A DNA stretch of 10,049 bases from Cloacimonetes bacterium TCS62 (GTDB lineage: Bacteria > Cloacimonadota > Cloacimonadia > Cloacimonadales > TCS61). The stretch's first letter is position 1, and each line of letters begins with the position of its first letter. Made by a program: the position numbers and the translations under genes. Below the pieces are notes generated by a model. It worked only from the letters and a program-made list of their open reading frames with translations. It searched no databases and was not told the DNA's origin. Positions 1 through 6,794 of the stretch are shown here, piece after piece. The stretch lies in NCBI GenBank assembly GCA_001577185.1, contig LSCM01000031.1, forward strand, positions 1-10,049. Direction: 5' to 3'.

Positions 1-67
1 TGCATTTGATGCACGAAGTTCCGCTTCTGATTATACAAGTGTTAAAAAAATGATCCTTCTTAAGTAA
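1..67 (+). CDS. 3' end of a secreted protein with a type IX-like C-terminal sorting domain (partial)
   Basis: Only the last 21 codons and the TAA stop (65-67) lie in the window; base 1 is the last base of a codon that begins outside. The residues read AFDARSSASDYTSVKKMILLK. They match the last 21 residues of the C25 peptidase downstream at 17 of 21 positions, and 50 of 66 bases match 3893-3958. This is the end of a FlgD-like Ig / Por-secretion-type sorting domain, a module that in FCB bacteria directs proteins across the outer membrane to the cell surface. The rest of the protein cannot be seen, so it may be another C25 peptidase or a different secreted protein sharing only the tail. Same strand and frame style as the next gene, with 87 bases between them, suggest a tandem array. 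Confidence 0.85.
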   Translation, partial: AFDARSSASDYTSVKKMILLK

Positions 68-101
68 ACATTATGTTTGCTTAAATCAGATAAAATTATA
101 A

Positions 102-128
102 CGTTGCTCTGAAATTTTCAGGGCAACG
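102..128 (+). other. Stem-loop in the spacer between the tandem secreted-protein genes
   Basis: CGTTGCTCTGAA pairs with TTCAGGGCAACG around a three-base loop, giving a 12-bp stem with one G-U wobble (108/122). The bases after it (AACTTTAGAAG) contain only three consecutive T, so it is a weak candidate for an intrinsic terminator of the upstream gene. It could equally be a structured 5' leader of the peptidase gene, whose Shine-Dalgarno begins 17 bases later. No clear promoter could be assigned in this spacer. Confidence 0.5.
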
Positions 129-144
129 AACTTTAGAAGATATT

Positions 145-148
145 GGAG
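145..148 (+). promoter_or_regulatory. Ribosome binding site of the C25 peptidase gene (decides the start)
   Basis: GGAG at 145-148 lies six bases before ATG 155. An in-frame TTG at 143 would extend the protein by four residues, but it overlaps this Shine-Dalgarno and has none of its own. ATG 155 also places the two lysines of the signal peptide directly at the N terminus, so it is the preferred start. Confidence 0.8.
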
Positions 149-154
149 AAAATA

Positions 155-3100
155 ATGAAAAAAATCACTATTACATTCTTACTGATTATACTCACAAGTT
201 CTTTATTAGTAGCAGCTACAATTGAACAAGAATTTGATTTTACAAAACCACAGATCCAGGATATAGATAATTATCAGAGAATATTATCATCCGAAATGAC
301 AAGTAATGTGGATCCTGGTTCGCCAGAGATCCCAAGTAGAGCTATCAAAGTTTTGTTACCTTCAGGTGAAAATATTACCTCAATAAAAATCATCTCAAAA
401 GAGCACGAAATCCTGTCGGGTCGTTATAATATAATACCTCAACAAACTCCTTACCCAATTGGTTTCAAAGGAGATACTAAATTTACAGAACCAAATAGTT
501 CAATTTATGAACGTAATAATTTTTATCCACAATTGAATTATACAAAGCCAAATGTGCAGTATTTCAGAGGACATTCAATTGCATTAGTCAATTTATATCC
601 TATTCAGTATAATCCAGTAACAAATAAGATCAAATTTTCTTCAATTTTAGAATTAACAATTGAAACTAAGCCAGAAGTATCATCCAGCCAAGCTTTTCAC
701 AAATTCTATCGGAATGATCTAGCAACTAAAAAACGGTTAAAGAATATCGTTGAAAACCCACAATTATTATATAGCTATCCGCAAACCTCAAATTATAGAG
801 ACGAGATCTTTGATTATGTCATAATCACTAATAATTCCTTTATTACAACTTTCAATGATTTTATCTCTTTAAAGCAAGCTCAGGGATATAGCGCCCTACT
901 AAAAACAACTGAAGAAATATATTCCGAATATGATGGAATAGATAATCAAGACAAGATAAGGAATTTTATTATTGATGCTTATCAAAATATGGGAACAGAG
1001 TATGTTCTTCTTGGTGGTGATACTAACATTGTGCCTTATCGTGGTTTTTGGGTTGCAGCTGGAGAAACAATTGATTATGGGATTCCTTCTGATATGTATT
1101 ACGGTTCTCTCGATAGAACTGGAACTGGAACTGGACCGGATTGGAATGTTGACAATGATGATAAATGGGGAGAACATAATGAAGCAGATTATCTTTCAGA
1201 AGTAAATGTGGGTAGAATTTCTGCAGATAACATAACTGAACTAACAGCTGCGCTTAATAAACAAATCATGTATCAAGACGATCCTGTAATCAATGATCTG
1301 GAAAAAGCCTTAATGGTTGGAGAAGAATTAAATGATTCCCCCTACACATTCGGGGGAGATTACAAAGATGAAATTGTAGATGGTGGAAACTATAATGGTT
1401 ACACTACTGCCGGTATAGATGATAATATAAACATTGAAACTTTATATGATAGAGAGTTTTATTGGAGCTCTAATCAGCTTTTCAATAAAATGAATGACGG
1501 ACTTAACTTCATTAATCATTTGGGTCATTCCAATATAGACTATAATATGAAGACATATATGAGTTCTGTGACTGATCAAAATATTACTGCTAATGGTATT
1601 GACCGTAATTTTTTCTTGGTTTATTCACAGGGCTGTCTGCCAGCTGCAATTGATGCAAATTGTATTGCAGAAAAGTTCACAACTATCGATAATGGATGTG
1701 CTGTGTTCGTTGGAAATTCCCGCTACGGTTGGTATATGCCAGGTGGAACAAATTCAAGCTCGCAGTTTTTAGATAGACAATTCTTCGATGCATTATTTGA
1801 TGAAAATATCTATACGGTAGGAGCAATGAACGTTGATTCAAAGGATGATGGTGCTAACCAATGTAATAACGACTGGTTTCGGTGGGCAGTGTACGAGGTA
1901 AATGTCCTTGGTGATCCATCTATCAATGTTTGGACTGCAGAACCTACTGACTTAATAGCAGTTTATCCTCCTAGTATTTCAATTGGGTCGGATGAGATCA
2001 GTTTTCAGACAGATGCCCCATACTGTCGTATTAGTCTCGTGCAGAATGGAGAAATCATTGGAAAAGAAACTGCTGATGAAAACGGCGATGCAACTGTCAC
2101 TACCTTTTCACCTATTACAAATGCATCTGTTATAGAAGTAGCAATTATGGGTCACAACAAACATCGTTATAATGATGAAATTGTTGTTGTGTCTAACGAG
2201 CCTTATGTAATATTTGAAGAACTTGAGATTAATGATCAAAGTGGAAATGGCAATGGTTTAGCAGATTACAGTGAATCTATCGATCTGGATCTAACTCTTC
2301 GTAATGTAGGTAATCAAACGGCTAATTCCATCTCTGCGGTAATAAGCACGGATGATGAATTTATCACAATAACTGACGATAATGGAGTTTACGGCGATAT
2401 TACAGCTCAATCGAACTCATTATTAGAAGGTGCATTTTCTTTAGACATAGCAGAAACTATCCCTGATCAACATATAGTAGAATTAACTTTGGAAGCTACA
2501 GATATAAACAACCAAACCTGGACATCAAATTTTACGATAACGTTAAATGCACCGCTGTTCGAAATGCAAAATATTATCGTTGATGATTCAAATGGAAATA
2601 ATAATGGTATATTAGATCCTGGAGAAACAGCATTTTTTATTATCGAAACAGCCAATATCGGTCATGCAGATTCCCCAGATACTTTTGGATCTCTAAATAA
2701 TGATAATGATCAGATTACAATTGAAAGTAGTATTTCCAACTTAGGTTCGATACCTGCTCAAAATTCATCAAACGCCGTCTATACGATATCTGCTGATAAT
2801 ACTACGCCCCTAGCTACAATAGTTAATTTTGAATACATAGTTTTTGCAGATGATTATATTTATGAAACTAGTTTCCAACATTCGATCGGATTAATTGTAG
2901 AAGATTTTGAGACCGGTGACTTCACATCCTTTCCCTGGGAATTTACTGGTAATGCTGACTGGATAATATCTGATGGTGCTTATGAAGGTGATTTTTGTGC
3001 AAAATCTGAACAAATTGGTCACAATTCATCAACTGGATTGAGAATTGAGACAGATATTTCAAACGACGGCGAGATAAGCTTTTGGCGCACTGTCTCATCC

Positions 3101-3958
3101 GAAGCAAATTATGATTACCTTAGATTCTATATTGATGGAACTCAAATGGGAGAATGGAGTGGTGATGAAGGTTGGGTAGAAGTATCTTACCCAGTAAATA
3201 GTGGTTCGCATTCATTTACTTGGAAATATGAGAAAGACCAAGCTGTCACTGGTGGTACTGACTGTGCCAGAATAGACTACATCATCTTCCCTTCTTTGGG
3301 AGCAGTTTTCCCTCCAATTTTAAGTGTTGAACCAAATGTGGTAAATGTCGAACTACCAACCAACGAGGTTTTAGTAGATACACTACATCTTAGTAATATT
3401 GGGGGTGATATACTTGAGTATTCCATTACTGTACCCACCGCTCTTGAGTGGTTAGATTTCTCACCCGAATCTGGAAGTATCAATATGGATGAAACTGATG
3501 ATATTGAGCTGACATTCGATTCGACAGATCTTTCTGCAGGAGACTATACAACTGCACTAACGATCAACTACTACTTAGGAGAGCAACAAATAATTCCAGT
3601 AATTATGAACGTTTCGGAAACTAATACCGAAAACAATTTACTACCGGAAATTACAGAACTATCTGGTAATTATCCCAATCCGTTCAATCCGTCAGGTAGT
3701 GGACGCAGTACTACAACTAACATAAAATTTAGTTTAAATGCAGATTCCCAAGTATCTCTGAGCATGTATAATATCAAAGGACAAAAAGTGCGTACTTTGA
3801 TATCTGATAAGTTGGATGCTGGTTACCACACGGTAGTTTGGGACGGTAAGAACGATTCTGGTAAAAGTGTAGCTAGCGGAATTTATTTTTCTGCTTTCGA
3901 TGCACAAAGTTCTAACTCCGACTATACAAATGTTAAAAAAGTAATTCTATTAAAGTAA
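155..3958 (+). CDS. Secreted gingipain-type (C25 family) cysteine peptidase with C-terminal sorting domain
   Basis: Predicted secreted endopeptidase of 1267 residues, numbered from ATG 155. Residues 1-21 form a signal peptide (MKK, hydrophobic core, VAA before the likely cut). About 22-205 resemble the C25 propeptide. About 219-593 form the catalytic domain, which starts at FDYVIITNN and contains VLLGGDTNIVPYR. The probable catalytic pair is His458 (NHLGHSN, codon 1526-1528) and Cys494 (YSQGC, codon 1634-1636); the 36-residue spacing is close to that of gingipains. Then come an Ig-like module (about 600-680), two related modules opening with Asp/Asn/Gly loops (about 686-798 and 799-910), a jelly-roll or MAM-like domain (about 915-1046), a BACON-like beta-sandwich (about 1055-1153), and a FlgD-like sorting domain (about 1168-1267) with NYPNPFNPS and the end KKVILLK. 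The protein is probably exported by Sec and then placed at the surface by a type IX-like system. Its substrate is unknown; it could serve nutrient proteolysis or processing of surface proteins. Family call is confident, the outer domains less so. Confidence 0.9.
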   Translation: MKKITITFLLIILTSSLLVAATIEQEFDFTKPQIQDIDNYQRILSSEMTSNVDPGSPEIPSRAIKVLLPSGENITSIKIISKEHEILSGRYNIIPQQTPYPIGFKGDTKFTEPNSSIYERNNFYPQLNYTKPNVQYFRGHSIALVNLYPIQYNPVTNKIKFSSILELTIETKPEVSSSQAFHKFYRNDLATKKRLKNIVENPQLLYSYPQTSNYRDEIFDYVIITNNSFITTFNDFISLKQAQGYSALLKTTEEIYSEYDGIDNQDKIRNFIIDAYQNMGTEYVLLGGDTNIVPYRGFWVAAGETIDYGIPSDMYYGSLDRTGTGTGPDWNVDNDDKWGEHNEADYLSEVNVGRISADNITELTAALNKQIMYQDDPVINDLEKALMVGEELNDSPYTFGGDYKDEIVDGGNYNGYTTAGIDDNINIETLYDREFYWSSNQLFNKMNDGLNFINHLGHSNIDYNMKTYMSSVTDQNITANGIDRNFFLVYSQGCLPAAIDANCIAEKFTTIDNGCAVFVGNSRYGWYMPGGTNSSSQFLDRQFFDALFDENIYTVGAMNVDSKDDGANQCNNDWFRWAVYEVNVLGDPSINVWTAEPTDLIAVYPPSISIGSDEISFQTDAPYCRISLVQNGEIIGKETADENGDATVTTFSPITNASVIEVAIMGHNKHRYNDEIVVVSNEPYVIFEELEINDQSGNGNGLADYSESIDLDLTLRNVGNQTANSISAVISTDDEFITITDDNGVYGDITAQSNSLLEGAFSLDIAETIPDQHIVELTLEATDINNQTWTSNFTITLNAPLFEMQNIIVDDSNGNNNGILDPGETAFFIIETANIGHADSPDTFGSLNNDNDQITIESSISNLGSIPAQNSSNAVYTISADNTTPLATIVNFEYIVFADDYIYETSFQHSIGLIVEDFETGDFTSFPWEFTGNADWIISDGAYEGDFCAKSEQIGHNSSTGLRIETDISNDGEISFWRTVSSEANYDYLRFYIDGTQMGEWSGDEGWVEVSYPVNSGSHSFTWKYEKDQAVTGGTDCARIDYIIFPSLGAVFPPILSVEPNVVNVELPTNEVLVDTLHLSNIGGDILEYSITVPTALEWLDFSPESGSINMDETDDIELTFDSTDLSAGDYTTALTINYYLGEQQIIPVIMNVSETNTENNLLPEITELSGNYPNPFNPSGSGRSTTTNIKFSLNADSQVSLSMYNIKGQKVRTLISDKLDAGYHTVVWDGKNDSGKSVASGIYFSAFDAQSSNSDYTNVKKVILLK
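1116..1133 (+). repeat. Three tandem copies of a 6-base unit inside the peptidase gene
   Basis: GAACTG occurs three times in a row and encodes part of the stretch RTGTGTGPD in the catalytic domain, before the Asp-rich loop DNDDKWGE. The unit is a multiple of three, so slippage would change the number of Thr-Gly pairs without breaking the frame. Confidence 0.7.
2231..2629 (+). repeat. Two related Asp/Asn/Gly loop motifs marking duplicated beta-sandwich modules
   Basis: The segment coding NDQSGNGNGLADYSES (2231-2278) and the one coding DDSNGNNNGILDPGET (2582-2629) have the same pattern, D.SNGN.NG..D..E, and start two successive modules of the peptidase about 115 residues apart. Each is followed by a similar strand with N.GN or NIG. 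I infer a module duplication. The acidic loop could bind calcium, which is a guess from composition. Confidence 0.55.
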
Positions 3959-3967
3959 GAAATAATT

Positions 3968-4024
3968 AAAAAAATATTGGTTTCCACGCTAAATTTTAAA
4001 TTTAACTTGGGAACCAATATATTT
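3968..4024. terminator. Bidirectional terminator between the convergent peptidase and aroK genes
   Basis: An inverted repeat pairs 3974-3986 with 4008-4020 (ATATTGGTTTCCA with TTGGGAACCAATAT), and a smaller AT hairpin (TAAATT/AATTTA, 3990-4004) sits in its loop. Read on the minus strand, it follows the aroK stop and is followed by seven U (complement of A 3968-3974), as expected of an intrinsic terminator. On the plus strand the 3983/4011 pair is a G-U wobble, which pairs better than the A-C on the minus strand, but the following U-tract (ATTT) is weak. It probably ends both transcripts, the aroK one more clearly. Confidence 0.7.
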
Positions 4025-4041
4025 GGAAAATCAAATAGTAG

Positions 4042-4527
4042 CTATTTTTTGATCAGATCGGCAAGAGCTTCTACTCGGCTTCCATTGTACTGCAAGTCTG
4101 CACATTCTTCATAATAAGGTATCCGAGATTCATATAATTCAAATAACTCATCAACGCTTCTATTTAAAACCAATGGTCTGTATGAATTGATTATACGTGA
4201 CTTAACTTTTTTCCAAGATGGATTCAGCCAGATCACCAGATTTGACTCATCGCTTAAAAATTTACGATTTTGGGAATTTTGTATTATACCGCCACCGGTA
4301 GAAATAATACCACTACGATCCCATTGCAGTAAGATCTGATTTTCAATTTTACGAAAATAATCTTCACCTTTCTCTTTAAAGATTTGATTTACATCAAGTT
4401 CAACTCGTTTCTCAATTTCAAGATCTATATCATAATAATTCAATGCTAGTTTATCTGCCACTCGTTTACCCAAATATGTTTTCCCTACTCCCATAAAACC
4501 AATTAAAAATATTTTATCTTTTTTCAT
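4042..4527 (-). CDS. aroK: Shikimate kinase
   Basis: Phosphorylates shikimate to shikimate 3-phosphate with ATP, the fifth step of the shikimate pathway to chorismate and aromatic amino acids, in the cytoplasm. The 161-residue length is typical. Visible motifs are the Walker A loop GFMGVGKT (10-17), the shikimate-binding YYDID (Asp33, Asp35), Arg59 in the FRKIE segment, the triple glycine STGGG (78-80), the LID arginine in YRPLV (Arg117) and Arg135 in ESRIPYYEE. No key residue is missing. The ATG at 4527 has GGAG at 4532-4535. The gene lies 68 bases downstream of rpsA on the same strand, but a terminator hairpin fills the gap, so it is not simply part of the upstream operon. No promoter is obvious. 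aroL is the same activity; aroK is used by convention. Confidence 0.95.
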   Translation of the reverse strand: MKKDKIFLIGFMGVGKTYLGKRVADKLALNYYDIDLEIEKRVELDVNQIFKEKGEDYFRKIENQILLQWDRSGIISTGGGIIQNSQNRKFLSDESNLVIWLNPSWKKVKSRIINSYRPLVLNRSVDELFELYESRIPYYEECADLQYNGSRVEALADLIKK

Positions 4528-4531
4528 ATAA

Positions 4532-4535
4532 CTCC
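4532..4535 (-). promoter_or_regulatory. Ribosome binding site of aroK, abutting the rpsA terminator
   Basis: On the minus strand GGAG is followed by TTAT and then the ATG at 4527. The U-tract of the preceding hairpin (4536-4541) ends immediately before this GGAG, so the terminator and the translation start share one continuous stretch. Confidence 0.75.
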
Positions 4536-4568
4536 AAAAAATAGCGTCCAGAAATCGTTCTGAACGCT
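4536..4568 (-). terminator. Intrinsic terminator after rpsA
   Basis: On the minus strand AGCGTTCAGAA pairs with TTCTGGACGCT around the loop CGAT: an 11-bp stem fully paired with one U-G wobble (4563/4548), followed by A and six T. On the plus strand the same position is a C-A mismatch, so the structure is better formed on the minus strand, the direction of rpsA. A run of A (complement of T 4570-4577) precedes the stem and can extend pairing with the U-tract. The plus-strand reading also has a T-run after the stem, so activity in both directions is possible. Confidence 0.8.
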
Positions 4569-4583
4569 CTTTTTTTTATTTTA

Positions 4584-4601
4584 AAATAGATTAATCTATT
4601 T
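4584..4601. repeat. 18-bp perfect palindrome over the rpsA stop codon
   Basis: AAATAGATTAATCTATTT is identical to its reverse complement and contains the TAG stop of rpsA (4596-4598). As RNA it can fold into a 7-bp stem with a UUAA loop, directly before the rpsA terminator. As DNA it could be a dimeric protein binding site. The role is unknown. Confidence 0.55.
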
Positions 4602-6794
4602 CTCATCTTTAGGAGCATCTCCCTTATCATCAGCTTTTGCTTCTTCATTCTTTTCTGCTGATTCTTCTTTCTTTTCTTCCTTTGCTTTATCTTGAGGTTC
4701 TTTTTCAGTCTCTTTTGCAGCTTCTTCTTTAACAGATTCTGTTTCTTGTTCATCCTTATCGGACTGTTCTTCTTTTGCCTCTATCTTTTTATTTTTCTCA
4801 TCTTTACCAGAGTCTTCTTTAGATTCTTCAGTCTTCACCTCTTCTGAGGTCTTTTGAGCTTCTTCTTTTTCAGAACCATCTTTTTTCCCATCAGTTTCTT
4901 TCTCTTTTTTCTTCTGTTTATCAGTCTTAGGAACTTCCTCAGAAATTATCTCTTTAACCTTCTTTCTTCTGGCACTTTTCTCTTGTAATTTCTTTTGGTG
5001 CTCAGAAACAAATTCTTCGAATTCCTTCTCTGATTTTGCAAAGAAATATGCTTTAACACTAAGAATCAAACGTCTATTTTCCAAATCCAATTCTATAATT
5101 TTAAGAGGTAATTCTTCATTTTTATCAAATGCCATTCCAGCTCTTTTTAAACCAGGAATTGCCAGATGAGATAACGGCACAAAACCTTCCACTTCGTAAT
5201 CATCAACTTCAACATCTACAAGAACACCTTTAGATATTATTTTAACTATTTTAGCAGTGATCTCAGTATTGATGGGAAGTTTCTCATCTAAGTTTTCCCA
5301 AGGATCTTTTTCTAGCTGCTTAATCCCAAGAGCTATACGATGTAAAGTCTTATCGATCGATAGTACTTTAACTTTGACTTTCTGCCCCTTTTGTAATACT
5401 TCCTTAGGATGATAAATTCGCTTTGTCCAGGATATATCCGATATATGAACTAAACCTTCAATTTCATTTTCTATCTCTACAAAGACGCCAAAAGGAGTTA
5501 ATGTTTTCACTTCACCTTCTACTACAGTATCAACAGGATATCTATTCTCGATCGTAATCCAAGGATTAGCTTCCATTTGCTTAATACCCAGAGATATTCT
5601 TTTATCTTCTTTAGAAGTAGAGAGAACGATCGCTTTGATCGAATCACCAACATTGAGCGTTTGTTTTGGATGCTTGATCTTTTTAGTCCAACTCATCTCA
5701 GAGATATGCACTAATCCTTCCACTCCCGGCTCCAATTCAACAAAAGCACCATAATTTGTGAGATTCACCACCTTCCCACTTATGATCGATCCTTCAGGAT
5801 ACTTTTCTTTGATATTCTTCCAAGGATGTGGAACCAATTGTTTCAAACCAAGAGAAACTTTCTGTTCTTCTTCATTATAATTTAGTACTTTAACTTTTAC
5901 TTTATCACCAATATTCAACATATCTGATGGATGTTTTATGTGACCCCAGCTCATATCTGTAATATGTAACAAGCCGTCAATTCCACCTAAGTCGATAAAT
6001 GCACCATATTCAGTTATATTTCTAACCTCTCCATCTAGTTCAGCATCTTCTTCGATCTGCTTTTTAAGCTCATCTAAACGAGATTTTTGCTCTTCTAATA
6101 AAACTTTTCTACGAGACACAATTACGTTTCTTCTATCTTTATCTATATTCAAGATCTGGAATTCACTTTCATTTCCAATAAATTGATCTAAATTTGGAAT
6201 TGGTTTTGTGGATATTTGTGAACCAGGTAGAAATGCTTCAATACCATGTGTGTTTATTATCATACCGCCTTTTACACGTCTGCGATAAGTTCCAACCACA
6301 TGGTTACCCGCTTCCATCTCTTTAGTTAATTTATCTATATTTAAATAGAAATCTGCTTTTTTCTTCGATAGTTTTAATCTGCCGGAACCATCCTCTACAG
6401 AATCTATATAAACTTTAATTTTTGAATCAATTTTAGGAATATTGTCTGAGCTGAACTCTTTCACTGAGATAGGACTTTCTGATTTAAACCCAATATCTAC
6501 AAGAACATTTCTTTCATCAACACTTACAACGGTTCCCTCTACAATTTTACCTTCATCAAATTTACTGAAATGTTCATCTAAAAGATCCATCATGTAATCT
6601 TTATCAGATTGTTTTTTATTTTCTGTTTTCTTGTCTTTTGATGTAGTTTCAGTCTTCTTTTTTTCTTCTTTCTTGGTTTGTTTCTTCTCTTTAGTTTCTT
6701 TCATCTCTTCTTTTCCGATAGATTCCTTTTCATCAACCTTATTTTCGATAGAATCTTTTTCATCACTCACTTTTTTTTGATCGTTAACAATCAT
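4596..6794 (-). CDS. rpsA: 30S ribosomal protein S1 with six S1 domains and long charged termini
   Basis: S1 binds mRNA on the small ribosomal subunit and helps translation start. The protein has 732 residues, against about 557 in E. coli. Six S1/OB-fold domains are visible at about 80-148, 163-231, 250-318, 335-404, 422-491 and 508-580. Domains 3-5 are the best conserved, with YGAFIDLGGIDGLLHITDMSW, NYGAFVELEPGVEGLVHISEMSW and FGVFVEIENEIEGLVHISDISW-like segments and SLGLKQL/SLGIKQM/ALGIKQL ends. Residues 1-65 are rich in Lys, Glu and Ser; residues 585-732 are almost wholly Lys/Glu/Asp/Ala and probably disordered. The ATG at 6794 follows a perfect AAGGAGG and overlaps the ispH stop by four bases (ATGA), pointing to translational coupling. 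A terminator follows. The adjacency of ispH and rpsA is well known, with the two even fused in some Firmicutes. Confidence 0.95.
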   Translation of the reverse strand: MIVNDQKKVSDEKDSIENKVDEKESIGKEEMKETKEKKQTKKEEKKKTETTSKDKKTENKKQSDKDYMMDLLDEHFSKFDEGKIVEGTVVSVDERNVLVDIGFKSESPISVKEFSSDNIPKIDSKIKVYIDSVEDGSGRLKLSKKKADFYLNIDKLTKEMEAGNHVVGTYRRRVKGGMIINTHGIEAFLPGSQISTKPIPNLDQFIGNESEFQILNIDKDRRNVIVSRRKVLLEEQKSRLDELKKQIEEDAELDGEVRNITEYGAFIDLGGIDGLLHITDMSWGHIKHPSDMLNIGDKVKVKVLNYNEEEQKVSLGLKQLVPHPWKNIKEKYPEGSIISGKVVNLTNYGAFVELEPGVEGLVHISEMSWTKKIKHPKQTLNVGDSIKAIVLSTSKEDKRISLGIKQMEANPWITIENRYPVDTVVEGEVKTLTPFGVFVEIENEIEGLVHISDISWTKRIYHPKEVLQKGQKVKVKVLSIDKTLHRIALGIKQLEKDPWENLDEKLPINTEITAKIVKIISKGVLVDVEVDDYEVEGFVPLSHLAIPGLKRAGMAFDKNEELPLKIIELDLENRRLILSVKAYFFAKSEKEFEEFVSEHQKKLQEKSARRKKVKEIISEEVPKTDKQKKKEKETDGKKDGSEKEEAQKTSEEVKTEESKEDSGKDEKNKKIEAKEEQSDKDEQETESVKEEAAKETEKEPQDKAKEEKKEESAEKNEEAKADDKGDAPKDEK
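4599..5042 (-). repeat. Low-complexity Lys/Glu-coding tail of rpsA (purine tract on the coding strand)
   Basis: This stretch codes residues 585-732 of S1, with irregular repeats such as KEE, EKKEE and KTEES. The minus strand is strongly purine-rich (GAA and AAA codons) and the plus strand is a pyrimidine tract. Such asymmetry makes long open frames appear in other phases (for example on the minus strand at 4514-4753); these are composition artefacts. Confidence 0.75.

Noticed and set aside
66..78. AAACAT-T-ATGTTT inverted repeat after the first stop codon
   Set aside because: The arms are six bases with a single-base centre, too short to form a stable hairpin, and common in AT-rich spacers.
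76..102. Possible promoter (TTTGCT ... TATAAC) before the peptidase
   Set aside because: The spacing of about 15 bases is off for a sigma-70-type promoter, the FCB-type -7 element is not matched, and AT-rich spacers give such matches by chance.
143..157. TTG at 143 as start of the peptidase
   Set aside because: It overlaps the GGAG Shine-Dalgarno at 145-148 that serves ATG 155 and has no ribosome binding site of its own.
899..1205. Small frames on both strands inside the peptidase gene
   Set aside because: They lie within the conserved catalytic domain and show no start signals or protein-like features of their own.
4514..4753. Minus-strand 79-residue Lys-rich frame overlapping the rpsA tail and the aroK start
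   Set aside because: It is a shifted reading of the GAA/AAA-rich rpsA tail with no ribosome binding site and low-complexity content; a composition artefact.
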